Positions 1 through 11,394 of a stretch of DNA of 64,000 nucleotides are shown piece after piece. Below the pieces are notes generated by a model, which was not told where the DNA came from, searched no databases, and saw nothing but the letters and a program-made list of their open reading frames with translations. The position numbers and the translations under genes were made by a program. The number at the start of each line of letters is the position of its first letter. Within the stretch, counting starts at the first letter, position 1. The DNA is from Russula earlei (Eukaryota; Basidiomycota; Agaricomycetes; Russulales; Russulaceae), in assembly GCA_025769875.1 (NCBI GenBank), contig JAGFNK010000180.1:1-64000 (forward strand). The letters run 5' to 3'.

Positions 1-1
1 A

Positions 2-3000
2 CAAAATGCCAACAGACTAATACACTTTAGCACCATCCAAAGACTTCGCATTCAAGCGCACACAGGTGCTACTCATGATGAACAAGCAGAATTCCTTGTC
101 ACTAACATTGGAGATCACGACATCATCTTAGGAACAGATTGGCTAGGACACCACAATCCAGATATCGATTGGGCAAATGACACAATCACACTGAGGAATT
201 GCCCCCAAACCTGCCTTACCAAGGATCCAAGCATAACCATTGCATCTGCATCTGGAACGCGGAATTACCAAATACAAGTGCTTACTTTTCCTGAAGAAGA
301 AGAACCTGAGTTTGCAAATGTTGCTGCACTAATCTTCCCAGATACTGAAGGACCATTGAACCCATGTGTGGACGAACAAATCTACAATGCATTTAGACCA
401 GTAACAATCAGCATAAGAGCCAAATCAACCACAGCTACCAAACTAGCCCATGCAGAAACCCCCCCCCCAGACATTAGACGAACTTATTCCTGTCCAGTTC
501 TTGAAATGGCGAAAGGTTTTTGACGAACAAGCCTCTCAACGCCTTCCTGCTCACCAACCATGGGACCATGCAATCAATCTAAAACCAGGGATCGCCCGAC
601 GCGATTCTGGCATCTACCGACTTACTCCCAAAGAACTACAAGCCCTAAAAGAATACTTAGACGAACATTTGAAAAGAGGCACTATCTGACCATCAAAAGC
701 AGCTATTGCCAGCCCATTCTTCTTTGTAGAAAAGAAAGGAGGAAATCTACGACCAGTACAAGACTACAGAGCCCTGAACATAGCAACTGTCAAAGACTCA
801 TATCCACTACCTTTGATTCCTGAATTAATCGACAAACTCCAAGAAGGCCCAATACTTTACCAAATTCGACGTACGATGGGGATACAACAATATCCGCCTA
901 AGAGAGGGCGATGAACACCTTGCAGCATTCAAAACACCATTAGGACTCTTTGAACCTTTGATAATGACATTCGGTCTCTGCAACGCCCCAGCCACTTTTC
1001 AACGCTTTATGAACACCATCCTAGCAAAATACATCGCCACTGAATGAGTGGTCATTTATCTAGATGATATACTAATCATGGCGCAAACCTTAAATGAACT
1101 GGATGACTGGACACACAAGGTCCTCAAAACACTCCAAGACCATGATTTATACTTGAAACCAGAGAAATGTGCTTTTCGACAAACCTCTATTAGTTACCTA
1201 GGCATCAATATCTCCCAAGGACGAATATCTATGGACCAAGACAAGTTAATAGGCATTACAAAGTGGCCTACTCCGACCAATGTTACAGAAGTCCAAACAT
1301 TTCTAGGATTTTGCAACTTCTATCAATGATTTATCCACCAATACTCATGAATGGCACAACCCTTGTTTAATCTAACAAAAAAAGAACACCCCTTTCAATG
1401 GGAAGACAATGAAGAACAAGCATTTAGAAAATTAATCCAGGCATTTACGACAGCCCCAGTCCTCATGTTACCTGATCATACTAAACCCTTTTGACTCATC
1501 TGCGATGCAAGTGACTTTGCAGTCAGCGCAATCTTGGAACAACCTGATGAATTTAACAGATATCACCCAGTCACCTATTTTTCGAAATCCTTGGACCCTG
1601 CACAACAAAATTACATGATCTATGATAAAGAACTCCTTGCCATCGTCTCATCCCTCTGGCACTTCTGACAGTACCTTGAAGGTGCTACACACCCCATTGA
1701 TCTATGGACGGACCACAATAATTTGACATACTGCATGACAAAGCAAAAACTTACACGACAACAAGCCCGATGGGCACTCCTTCTTAGCAATTTTGATTTT
1801 ATCATCACCCATCACCCAGGAACTATGAACAAAGCAGACGGTCTGTCCAGGTGGCCAGACTTTAAAGAGGGGATACAAAACGAAAATGATGGACAGGTGC
1901 TCCTAGATGACAAATCTTTTAAAATCAGAGCAACACGCACCTCCACTACAGAACCAATCGGCAACCAAGAACTTCGACAACAACTACGATCTAGCAAAGA
2001 CTATGACCCAGAAGTATCTAACGCGTTAGCAATCATTATAAAGAATGGACCAAGATGACTATCCAAAGGCTTACAGGACCGGAACCTCAAAGATGGACTA
2101 ATATTATTCAAAGGAAAGGTCTATATCCCGGACAATGACACCCTAAGAAAGAAAATTCTGAAACTACATCACGACTCCCTTGCCATCGGACATCCTGGCC
2201 AATGGAAAACTTATGAACTAATCAGCCGAAACTATTGGTGGCCAGGAATGCTAACCTATGTCAAAAGTTATGTAGACGGTTGCGCAATTTGCCAGAGCAC
2301 AAAGAACCGTCCAAAGACAGAAACACCCCTTGTACCAATTACACCAGCTAGAGAAGTATGGAAAAGCATTACCATGGACTTTATCATGGACCTACCGATT
2401 TCACAAGGCTTTGACAGCCTCCTAGTTGTGGTAGATCGATTCAGTAAACCAATAATCATTACCCCTTGCCACAAGACAATCACAGCAGATGAAACAGCGA
2501 CACTAATCATGAACAATGTCTGGAGAAGAATAGGCCTCCTGACAGAAATAATATCAGACAGAGGCCCTCAAATTGCAGCAAAAGTTACTCAAGAACTATG
2601 GAAGAAGTTAAATGTCAAAGTATCATTAAGCACAGCATATCACCCACAGACAGACAGAGAAACAGAAGGAGTTAACTAAGAACTAGAACAATACCTACGA
2701 ATATTTTGCAACCATCAAGCAGACAATTGGGCAGAACTAATTCCCTTTATGGAGTTTGCACATAATGCCAGACAACACAGTGCTACAAACAAACCCCCTT
2801 TTGAGGTCTGGTATGGCTTTAACCCAACATTTGCCCCGCCCCTTGCCTTTACATCAAAGTTCCCTTCAATCCAAGAAAGACTAACGAGACTAAACCAGCT
2901 CAGAGAAGAAGTAGCTGCCTCCCTGAACCGAGCAACTGAGATCATGAAGCAATCAGGACCTCAATCCCCTACATTTCATTTTAAAGAAGGGGATCAAGTA

Positions 3001-3440
3001 TGGCTGGAAGCCACGAATCTACGAACCACCCACTGAAAAGCAAAACTAGCCCCTCGATGCTACGGACCATTCAAAGTCACCACTGCCTATCCAGTAAACA
3101 TTCGCCTCAAACTACCAAAGTCTTGGAAAATACACCCAGTTTATCACCACTCCTTGATCAAACCTTATAAAGAAACCACTGCCCATGGCCCTAACTTCTC
3201 AAACCCGCCACCGGTACTAATCAAAGGAGAAGAGCAATACAAAGTGGAACAGATCTTAAACTCTCGACTCTCCCCAAACTGCAAAGGAATCCAATACCTA
3301 GTCAAGTGGAAAGGGTACACTGCTGCAGAAAATACTTGGGAACCAGCCTCTAACCTATCAAGAGTGCAATCACTTGTCAAAGACTTCCATCAGAAATATC
3401 CGAAAGTGCTTAAAACGATTCCCACCAGGAGTAACCCCTA
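2..3440 (+). pseudogene. Ty3/gypsy chromovirus Pol, degenerate, 5' end outside window
   Basis: Remnant of a retrotransposon polyprotein. In order: the end of an aspartic protease (LGTDWLG near 130), reverse transcriptase with YLDDILI at 1057-1077, RNase H (CDASDFA near 1500), integrase with an HH-CC zinc region (HPGQW to CAICQ, 2190-2300) and catalytic core (MDFIMDLP, SDRGPQ), and a C-terminal chromodomain (YLVKWKGY, about 3230-3400) that in this clade binds modified histones and steers insertion. The frame shifts at the C-run near 465 and again near 850. In-frame stops are TGA at 687, 1045, 1327, 1348, 1492, 1666, 2056 and 3034, plus TAA at 2677; most TGAs sit where the family has arginine. 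Gag and the 5' LTR are beyond the window edge. The chromodomain is followed only by a short tail, unlike the other chromoviruses here. Confidence 0.93.
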
Positions 3441-3689
3441 AACCAACAACTCTCATCATGACCTCTGTCGACGACTATCTTTATCCTTGTTACCAATGAA
3501 CATTTCAGAGAACCCCTGCGAATCACATGCACTCAATCAACCACCACTATCCCCAAAGCAATCCATAGAACAAGAGAGAACTCCCCACGAACAAACAGAC
3601 TTTGACTTTTCATATGCAAACTACTCCACTTTCCAAAGAAGCAAGTCCCTACCGTTGCAGGAGCAACAAGTCTATAAAGAGGGGATGAA
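3441..3689 (+). promoter_or_regulatory. Element 3' untranslated tail with polypurine tract
   Basis: No gene is evident after the Pol stop. The purine run AAAGAGGGGA (about 3677-3686) lies just before the LTR start TGTTACGAACC and fits the plus-strand primer of reverse transcription. Confidence 0.7.
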
Positions 3690-4557
3690 TGTTACGAACC
3701 AAGGCCAGGTCCTGGCCGTAGATGGTCCTATTTCACTCAAGAGAGTCCTCTCTTTGTTTGCATTACCAACTCCCTTCCATTTTCTGGGCTATCTCTCCCA
3801 CAGTGCAAGATATCACTATTGCAAAGGCACTATAACACGACCAGGCACCCGTTTCCTAATCGGGTAATCATCGCATGGCAGCCACATGGTCACCCAACCA
3901 CCAGGAACCCAAAACAGCAGCACAAACTCTTAGAAACTGTTGCATAACTCACCTGACATCATCAAGGCTCCAATGACATCATGACTGACTGAGCGACTCC
4001 ACAGTGACCTCATAGGCTCACTAAGCGCTCCACAGTGACATCATAATGATGTCATCTCTCCACAATGATCAGTAATGCGCTCAGTAAGCCTGAAACTTGA
4101 CACAAGCAAGTTTATGCCTCTGTAGTCCTATTGGATGGTACCAAAGAATCTAGAATAGTCCCAGTTCTTTGTAATTGACCCTGTACACTGTATATAAGCC
4201 CCAATGAAGTATGGCAGTCGTCAGACTGTCCATTTGTGATACTCTCATCCTCTGAGTACTCCCCTGCGACCGCTCAGTTTAAAGATTCCCCTCGCCTCCA
4301 AGGTACTCTTCAATGACCGCCTTGTCTAAAGCCCCTTCTCTGCACTGGCCTCCAGTCTTCGCCTCTGCCTCTTGCAACACCTACCAGTCCCTATCTGGTA
4401 CCTCCTCGTCATTTGGCTCGTCCTCCTGTTCAATGCCACCTTCGCCGTGTATCATCTGTTCTGACCTTTGCCCACCTGCTCCTGAGTCCTTAGTGATCAG
4501 CAGTATGTGTCTTGACACTCCTGAGTCCTTAGTGATCAGCAGTACTGTGTCTTGACA
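3690..4557 (+). mobile_element. 3' LTR, family A
   Basis: The LTR runs from TGTTACGAACC to TGTCTTGACA. Its family is defined by two further copies in this window, 17637-18466 and 63041-63868, both on the opposite strand. A TATA box (TATATAA, 4191-4197) precedes a small inverted repeat at 4214-4230, close to the expected RNA start. This copy is 38-40 bp longer than the other two because its 3' end is duplicated. Confidence 0.9.
4479..4557 (+). repeat. Tandem duplication of the LTR 3' terminus
   Basis: A unit beginning CTCCTGAGTCCTTAG and ending TGTCTTGACA occurs twice in a row, at 4479-4517 and 4518-4557. The other two family-A LTRs carry it once, so the true LTR end could be 4517, with the second unit added afterwards. 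Confidence 0.85.
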
Positions 4558-5500
4558 GCATTCAGATGCTTGACCAAGGACGGTCAAAGTTTCAAGCCCC
4601 CAGGAGGTGTAACATAGCCATATGGCTGGCCACAGAATGACATGTGGGAAATGCAATAGGACATGACACCTCCTCCTATCCTTTGCCACCTCCCTCATGT
4701 TCCAGGCCATCCACTGGCCACACACCACAAGCCACCTTGCGTGTGACATCAAGACCTCAATTGCATCACCCAGCCCTTGCCACTGACCATGCAGGCACAC
4801 CACACCCCACACATGTGACACGTTCGCATCTCAAGCCTTTCATGACCGCCTCAACTGTCTCAACCAGTCTTGATTCACTTTCATGCCTTTCATCTCTAAT
4901 ACCTCTCTCCTGTATATAAAAACACCCTAGCTACTCTGTAGTAGGGAGAGTTCAGAATAGGACCCCTCTTTGCAACCCACTCCTCTCTGTCTGTGAAAAA
5001 CAAGAAGGATGGTCAGAATGGAGAGGCAAGAGGGGTGATGAGTGGCCATGACTCCAATTGCACTGGAAACAATGTTGCACACCACAACACTTGAGTCAAA
5101 AACACTATGGGGCTGCCTCAAGACGGCCCATGGGTACAACATGAGGGAAAAATAATGGATATAGACCATGATTTTGAGTTGTAATTCATCTAATACACAT
5201 GTGGAGGTGGCTTGAGTCCAGCTCCACCAATTCTCACTCAAATCTCATGAAGACAATAGGGCTGCCTAGCCCTCATTTAGGCAATTCAGGGACAATAAAA
5301 TTCATATGAATTGAAGCTGTTTTGAGGGAGATATTCATCTCGCATGTTTGAGGGGGTTTCTGCACCAATTTGGGTGGAATTCAAACTCCGTCAAGTTCGC
5401 TGAAAATGGCAATAAGCGATTCATTGCCACATGAAAACTATCTGGTCACCCTGTGGCTGTCCATCCTTGGTGTGAGCGAGACTGCGCAGAATCAATGAGT
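4558..5500. other. No gene recognised; possible LTR remnant
   Basis: No coding pattern is convincing here. The sequence TGTAACATAG at about 4609 followed by a strong TATATAAAAA at about 4913 resembles the U3 part of an LTR, but no matching end or second copy is seen. A stretch of about 53 bp at 5418-5470 resembles 8341-8395 inside the Harbinger element, so a transposon fragment may be present. Confidence 0.35.
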
Positions 5501-6680
5501 TCTTTACACACCCCATCTAATTAGCATCTGACATCATTTATCATTTACCTCTTGGGCAATTGTCATTATTTGACTTGAGGCCATACCATTACACTTTTGC
5601 TCACTGCGTTGCTCCAATCTACTGAGCACCCCTTCATCATTTACCATCATTTGCTGCTGCCATATGTGAGGGATTGCAGCCCACCTTGCCTTGCCTCCCC
5701 TTGCCCATTCATGTGCAATTGCAATTGCTGCCTTGACACATGCCTCACATCATTTGTAAATAGTTGTATTATATCATGTATTCAACTGTAGGGAATGTAA
5801 TTTCATCATGCTTGGAGTCAGCACTCCAAAACAGGTAAATTCAATAAGTGAAACCCATTATTTGGTTGTATGTAGACACAGTACATGAGGTTCTAATGTC
5901 CAAGTTTCAAGGCAATTCATTGAGAAATGGTTGAGATATGGCAGTTTGAAATTTTGCACACAGATTGGCACCCAAAACTCGAAACTTCAAGAACTGAATA
6001 TTAGGCTCCCATATTTTAGTTGCACCTAGATACAGTATATAAGGTTCTACTATCCAAGTTTCAAGACAATCTATTGAGAAAAGGTTGAGATATGGCAGTT
6101 CAAAATTTCACACTCAGATCACACCCAAAAATTGAAACTTCAGGCCCCTTTTACCAACCAAGAATTCTTGAATCTTGAACTTGAACTTGGACTTTGGGAT
6201 TTTCTGGGAGTGACAGGTGTGACAGGTGTGATGTAAGTGACATAATAAACTCATATGAGTCTATTTCAAATATGAGTTATTTTTCAGTGTGAATTGGATT
6301 CATGCGTGGGGTTTACATGTGATATGTAAAATATATTTTCTAGCCCCCCTCCTTCCACTCCTTCCAAGTGGGGTATAGCAAAGCATGTCACTAAGGCAGA
6401 AAATGTGTCACTGATGTGTGGGTGCACATCTTTGTGCAACTTTTGTATGTGCAGCTCTGGTGCAAATGGGGCTGCAAGCACCCAGATGTTGAGCTCAACT
6501 CCAAGTTTGACACTGACACATCATGTGTAACCCCATATATGTGAATATGCAAATCAGAAGAAGAAAAAAATCCATATTAATTTATTATATACATCATATC
6601 ACTTACATCACTCCTGTCACTCCTGTCACTCCCAGACAATTCCAAAATCCAAGTTCAAGTTCAATATTCAAGAATTCTTG

Positions 6681-6840
6681 GGCCCTATACAGCAACCAAG
6701 ATTTCTTGAAACTTGAACATGGAACTTGAATTTCAGGATTAGCCAGGTGTGACAGGTGTGACAGGTGTGATGACAGTGACATGTCATATGATTAACTAAT
6801 ATCAGTTGTTTTTGTCTGTTAACTGTAATTCACATATTTG
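6681..6840 (+). repeat. Left TIR of the Harbinger element
   Basis: About 155 bp are inverted at 9825-9975. Shared landmarks are CAGGTGTGACAGGTGTG and ATATCAGTTGTTTTTGTC. The left copy has one extra GTGACAGGT unit. These short repeats are plausible transposase or Myb-protein binding sites (inference). Confidence 0.88.
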
Positions 6841-6891
6841 TTGTTGTAATGACTGATGTGCCCAAAAACCTTTTATGCCCCTCCAAGTCAT

Positions 6892-8310
6892 GGCCAATGT
6901 TTTACCCCCCAAATTTGAGTCGTCACCTGTCCATCCCCTGGTCAATGCTATGGCCGATTACCTTGATCAGGAGAGGCTGTATCTGCAGCATGTACAATGA
7001 CAATGCCAACAACTTCTAATGATTTTATATTTTACAGGTTATGCCCTTTATGGCTTCCAGGCCATACTGTCAATACTCAAACCCCATTCTCCACCTATTT
7101 CATATCACACCTCCACCCTCACTGGTCTTGCCTGGGTCCATGAACCACTCACCGGCCACCCAGAATGCATTCAGAATGAACTTGGGGTCCATAAACATGT
7201 GTTTCACAAGCTCCAGCAGACTCTCCGTGACTTTGGTGTTGTGTCATCTCAGCATGTCCAAATTGAAGAACAGGTTGCCATATTTTTCTATGCCACTTCC
7301 ACTGGGCTGTCAACAACAAATATTGGAGAGTGTTTTCAGTGGTCACCAAGCACGGTCTCAAAGTATGTATCCCATGGTTTCCTTCTATATATCTTCTGAT
7401 GGATATCCAGATATTTCAAAAAGATACTTGGAGTTCTCACAACCCCCCCTTTCTACACCACCTTTGTACAGCTTCCTGATGCCAATTCCCCTCCTCACTC
7501 CTTTATCCAAGGGAATCCCAAAACTTTTCCCTTTTTCAAGGATGCCCTGGGTGCTATCAACAGCACCCACATCAGTTGTTACTCCACTGCCGCAGAGCGC
7601 AATGCAACAAGAGACCACAATGGTGTTCTCTCACAGAACTGCCTTGCTGCTTGTTCATTTGACCTCTGCTTCACATATTTTTTGACTGGTTGGGAGGGCT
7701 CCACCACTGACTCAACTCTTTTCCATGACATGCATCATTCCGATTTCCCCATCCCAAGAGGGAAATACTATCTTGCTGATGCAGGCTTTGCCTCATCAAA
7801 CACACTGCTTGTTCCTTATCGAGGTGTATGATGTCATCTATCTGAGTGGGGTCATGCTGGCATACAGTGTGTTCTCTCTTTCTTTCCCATCTTCTCACTA
7901 ATTTTTATGCTTGTCCTAGGCCATGCACACCCCAGGAATTATTCAATCTGCACCATGCTCAAGCTTGCAACATCATAGAGCATATGTTTGGGATTCTCAA
8001 GCAGCATTTCAAAATTCTTTGGTACCCTCCTGAGTATAACATGGATATTCAAGCGCACATCCCATTGGCACTTGCAGCCCTTCACAACTTTATTTGCCAT
8101 TGTGACCACAGTGAGATCAACATATTTGATGACAGGGTAGACCCTCAGGTGGGTCATCATGAAGCAGCTGGTGAACTGGGAAGAGGGGTAGTGATGCACT
8201 ATGAGAGGGAGCAAGCAAATATCAGGTGAGACAGGATTGCAGGTGAGATGTGGGAGCAGTATCAGAAAACACTTCAGGATCACACAGCAGGTATTTTGTT
8301 CAGACACATG
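6892..8310 (+). pseudogene. Harbinger DDE transposase (DDE_4 type), probably inactive
   Basis: The nuclease that would cut and paste the element. Recognisable blocks: an N-terminal region with YHTSTLTGLAWVHE, then LEEQVAIFFYA-like sequence, then the catalytic domain with FLTGWEGS, YYLADAGF (second Asp) and NIIEHMFGILK (Glu). Introns fit GT-AG at 7363-7410 (48 nt) and about 7868-7919; both restore frame. The position of the first catalytic Asp (normally DGTHI) reads NSTHI, codon AAC at 7559-7561, and TGA at 7829-7831 stands where relatives have arginine. The start at 6892 is the first ATG giving a sensible N-terminus; a TGA near 6998 may be a further stop or part of an intron. The reading of family and lesions is firm; the exact 5' end is not. 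Confidence 0.85.
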
Positions 8311-8465
8311 TCCACATATTTTCAGAAAATATATTGGAGGATTCGTTGCCGTGCAAAACCTCTCTGGTCACCCTGTGGCTGTCCACCATTGGAAACATTT
8401 CATGGCATTCAACAAATTACAATACAGGCATGTGATGGGTGATTACTGTAGAAGTACAACTACAG

Positions 8466-9730
8466 TCAGGACATCCTGGCATTCTCCAATAGATCCTTGA
8501 TGTAGTTGCATGCAATCTCACACGACAACACTGACCCATTAGTCATAAGCACAATATAACTGTCTACATGCATGATGTCACAAGATCCCAAGATATTGAT
8601 CACAGGGACAACATCATCCATGGAGAGCCATTCACCATTCAGTTCAATATCCTTGGTAAAATGTTGAATTGCCAGTGACCAATGGGTGATCTCGGGAAGT
8701 GCCAAGATAGTTATGATGTCATTTGGAGGTGGCATATGCATGGCCAGAGGTGGGGCCAGGGCTGGGTTTGAGGGGAGTGCCAGCAGCATTGGGAGTGGGG
8801 GGAGTGCCAGCGACATTGGGGGTGGGGATGAAGCAATGAATGCATTCATGGTTGTGTTGAAGTTATCAGCAAACCTCTCCATGGTTGACTGCATGCCATG
8901 GACAGCAACTGCTGTGGAATCAGACTTGAGTTTTTTGATCAATGAGGAAGATGTTTTGGAGGCGACATCCTTGACCTGAGATACTTTGTGTTTGAAATGA
9001 AGGACACTGGATGAGGAGGAAGAGCAATCTGGTGCCAGGGATGACAAGGAGTCCCCACTTTGACGTTCAAACAAATTGGGATTGGGGGACAGTGATGCAG
9101 ATGACTGAGGGGGAGTAAAATGGGCTGTTGACTGCATGCCCTGATATGAATGTTGGCCTTTTGCACTCAATGGCATTAGATATTTCATGATGCTGTGATG
9201 TGGCCAGCCTTGATCCCTGTACTTGTTGTATTCTTGATGTTTCTACTAATGATCAGATGGCATTGACAAATTAGATGTAATGTACGCACCTTGACTAGAT
9301 CACTCCACACCAATTCCATTTCAGGTGGAACAACAATTCCATTCTCATCGGTCCATAGGTGCCTGAACCGGGACTCATTCCTGAGAGCAACAATTACCAA
9401 TTGCTTTTTCTTCATCTAGTAGTGGACGATGTTCACTGCATGATATGGCAAAGCAAAAAAAAAAAATTGTACCCTTTGCCATTTTGATTTGCACATAGGT
9501 CCAGTCTTGATAGGACCCTTCTCATGCATGGGCTTAATGGAATTGGCTGCTTGGTTGAAGGTATGGTCCTTGAACATGGCGTTGGACGTCATGCTTCCTT
9601 CTTGGTTCCACTCAATGAGGAACAGTAGAAATGCAGCTTCCTCTTCAGTTGTCCATATAGCCTTGTTACTTTCCAAGATTAGACTCCCTTCAATGGAATC
9701 TGGACTTATTGATGAGTGGGTCTGCATCAT
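8466..9730 (-). CDS. Myb/SANT-like accessory protein of the Harbinger element
   Basis: PIF/Harbinger elements usually carry a second protein that helps nuclear import and binds the element ends. Exon 1 (9730 to about 9479) encodes a Trp-rich helical domain (AIWTTEEEAAFLLFLIEW, ending CKSKWQR) like the fungal Myb/SANT-like family. An intron with a long poly-T follows, then an exon with MKKKQLVIVALRNESRF and a second intron, then YNKYRDQGWPHH and a Ser/Pro-rich tail to the stop at 8466. No stop breaks the spliced frame. It converges on the transposase gene with about 155 bp between stops. The start is uncertain; a slightly longer N-terminus is possible. Confidence 0.72.
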
Positions 9731-9824
9731 ATGGGGCAGTGGAGGTGGGGGTAGAAAGAAGTGATGCCAATCATTGACGCACCAATTGTTCCCAAGCCCA
9801 AGTCATTACATGACATCACATATG

Positions 9825-9975
9825 CAAATATGTGAGTTACAGTTAACAGACAAAAACAACTGATATTAGTTAATCATATGACTTGTCACTGTCATCACAC
9901 CTGTCACACCTGGCTAATTCCAAAATTCAAGTTCCAAGTTCAAGTTTCAAGAAATCTCAGTTGCTGTATGGGGCC
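9825..9975 (-). repeat. Right TIR of the Harbinger element
   Basis: Inverted partner of 6681-6840, ending at GGGGCC before TTG. Differences from the left arm are few, so the insertion is fairly recent compared with the surrounding repeats. Confidence 0.88.
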
Positions 9976-10327
9976 TTGGTTGGTAAAAGGGGCCTCAAGA
10001 ACTAAGAATTAGACCCCAACTCTTAGGCTGCACCTAGATACAGGACATGAGATCCCACTGTCAGAAGCTTCAAGTAAATTGATTGAGAAACAGTTGAGAT
10101 ATGGCAATTCAAAGTTTTGCACTCATGTTAGCACCTGAAAATCAACATGCCAAGAACTGAATGTTAGGCTCCCATATTTTAGCTGCACCTAGATACAGTA
10201 TATAAGGTTCTACTATCAAAGTTTCAAGGCAATCTGTTGAGATGCTGTTGAGATATAGCAGCTTTAATTTCACACTTAAAATGACATCCAAAAATGGCAA
10301 GTGCAAGGTCACATGAAAATGACAGTA

Positions 10328-10803
10328 AGAGGATTGACCATACAATATGGTTCCATACTAAGTCCATAAGTACTGCCCTCCATATGGACAGGTGAAACTC
10401 AGAAAAATGAGGGTCCATCATAAGAAGTTGGAAACTATGGAAGTTGCTAGGGGAAAGAATTCTGGAAAAGAGTTGTTCCCTAGTGGCTAAGTTAAAAATA
10501 GTGTGCCCATGGGCAGGAATAGTGGGATCATTAGTGGAGTATGAAGGGGGTTACATGAACTGATTTGGGGGAGTAAAGTATGTTGTTGTATCATAAGTCC
10601 TTGAAATTGATGTTCTAGGTCATCTAGGCTTTCACCCAAATGATGAGATTCTGTGGGATCAGAGTCAGTGGTGAACATAACACAGAGTTTAGTGGGCTGT
10701 TGCAGGTGGAGGATGGTGATGGTGTCCTGGGCATTTTTAAGATTAGAAAGGGGTTCTCAGGTGTCTTCTGCTGTGGAGTATCCTTTCCACCAGACTCTGT
10801 ATT
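10328..10803 (-). pseudogene. Chromovirus fragment E2: second half of chromodomain and Pol tail
   Basis: Reads WWKGYSTAEDTWEPLSNL and a downstream stretch nearly matching E1 at 21780-22010 and 12576-12812, so it is a second copy of the same family. It is cut on the left by the mariner-type arm (TA at 10326) and on the right by the LTR at 10804, which enters in the middle of the chromodomain. Confidence 0.82.
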
Positions 10804-11394
10804 TGTTATGGCATTGCAGCCATTGGAGCATCAGCTCAGGGTTCAGTGGGGCCAAGTCCCTGTGACTTGGTTCAAGGGTTCAGTGGGGGCCAGCTCAAAG
10901 AGACTGGATCAGAGGTTTAGCATCTCAAGGCTTAGTCAGACAATGACTCAGCCTGCAGACAGAGTCGATCTCCTGGTTTCACAGAAGAGGAGGATGATGA
11001 GAGAGAAGCAGAGGAGGAACAGGAACACAAAGGTTCCTTGAGGTGTGCTCAGGTCAAGCAGAGTGTAGGCCAGCACAAGCAACCTGTGATTGAGAGAGTG
11101 TACAGGGCAAGGGATGCGACAGGAAATGGGACAAAGCTAAGCTTGGGATATTCCCCAGCTTTTACAGGCACTTAAATACTGTATGTAGTGAGGCTGTACA
11201 GTACTATATGTGGACCAATAGATAAAACTGAGCCAATAGCAAAAAGGGATCAGACCATAGATGAACATGACAGGTGAAACAACAAGGGACGATCAACATC
11301 AAGGGATGAAATGGTAACCAAGGGGATGAGGGTGAAAAGTAAAGAACAATAAGAAGTGGTTAGGGATGAACTGAAAGAGGGGTAAATCATAACA
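10804..11394 (-). mobile_element. 3' LTR of chromovirus E1, family B
   Basis: Runs TGTTATGGC to ATCATAACA (591 bp) and closely matches 27688-28281. Immediately inside, on the minus strand, is a purine-rich tract (GAGGGGGGCATGA) suited to act as polypurine primer. It contains TATTTAA and AAGCTAAGCTT at the same spacing as in the 5' LTR. The left flank is E2 coding sequence. Confidence 0.87.

Larger units (their letters stand above)
6681..9975. mobile_element. PIF/Harbinger transposon with two genes (TSD TTG)
   Basis: A 3,295 bp element whose ends GGCCCTATACAGCAAC and GGCCCCATACAGCAAC are inverted repeats. It is flanked by TTG at 6678-6680 and 9976-9978. It lies within the terminal repeat of a MITE with related end motifs. 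It carries a DDE transposase gene on the plus strand and a Myb/SANT-like gene on the minus strand, facing each other. Confidence 0.92.
6143..9994. mobile_element. Harbinger-type MITE split by a larger Harbinger element (TSD TCA)
   Basis: The MITE parts are 6143-6680 and 9979-9994, about 554 bp in total. Its termini are inverted copies starting GGCCCCTTTTACCAAC and extend about 105 bp, with repeated GTGACAGGTG motifs inside. It is flanked by TCA at 6140-6142 and 9995-9997, the 3 bp duplication expected for PIF/Harbinger. The flanks join exactly into the monomer sequence known from 21440-21460. It has no coding capacity of its own, so movement would need a transposase from a related element. 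Confidence 0.88.
5500..10325 (+). repeat. Mariner-type terminal arm made of four monomers, interrupted by MITE and Harbinger
   Basis: The sequence at 5590-6142 and 9995-10325 is colinear with the right arm of the composite element at 20980-21776: a unique part, then four ordered monomers of about 154 bp (each with an AGATACAG-type motif and GAGATATGGCAGTT), ending CATGAAAATGACAG followed by TA at 10326-10327. The break at 6142/9995 falls in the second monomer and is explained by the nested MITE. No left inverted arm of this copy is visible, so it is truncated. It abuts a chromovirus fragment (E2) on its right. Confidence 0.8.

Noticed and set aside
687..3036. TGA possibly recoded as arginine or read through in the transposon genes
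   Set aside because: The FunK1 gene at 30163-32572 ends in TGA, and the same genes also carry frameshifts; CpG decay is simpler.
4381..4821. 146-codon minus frame
   Set aside because: It runs across the LTR end and its tandem duplication and has no domain.
10804..11394. Solo LTR B inside E2
   Set aside because: The right side is a polypurine tract and a Pol extension in proper orientation, so it is the 3' LTR of E1.
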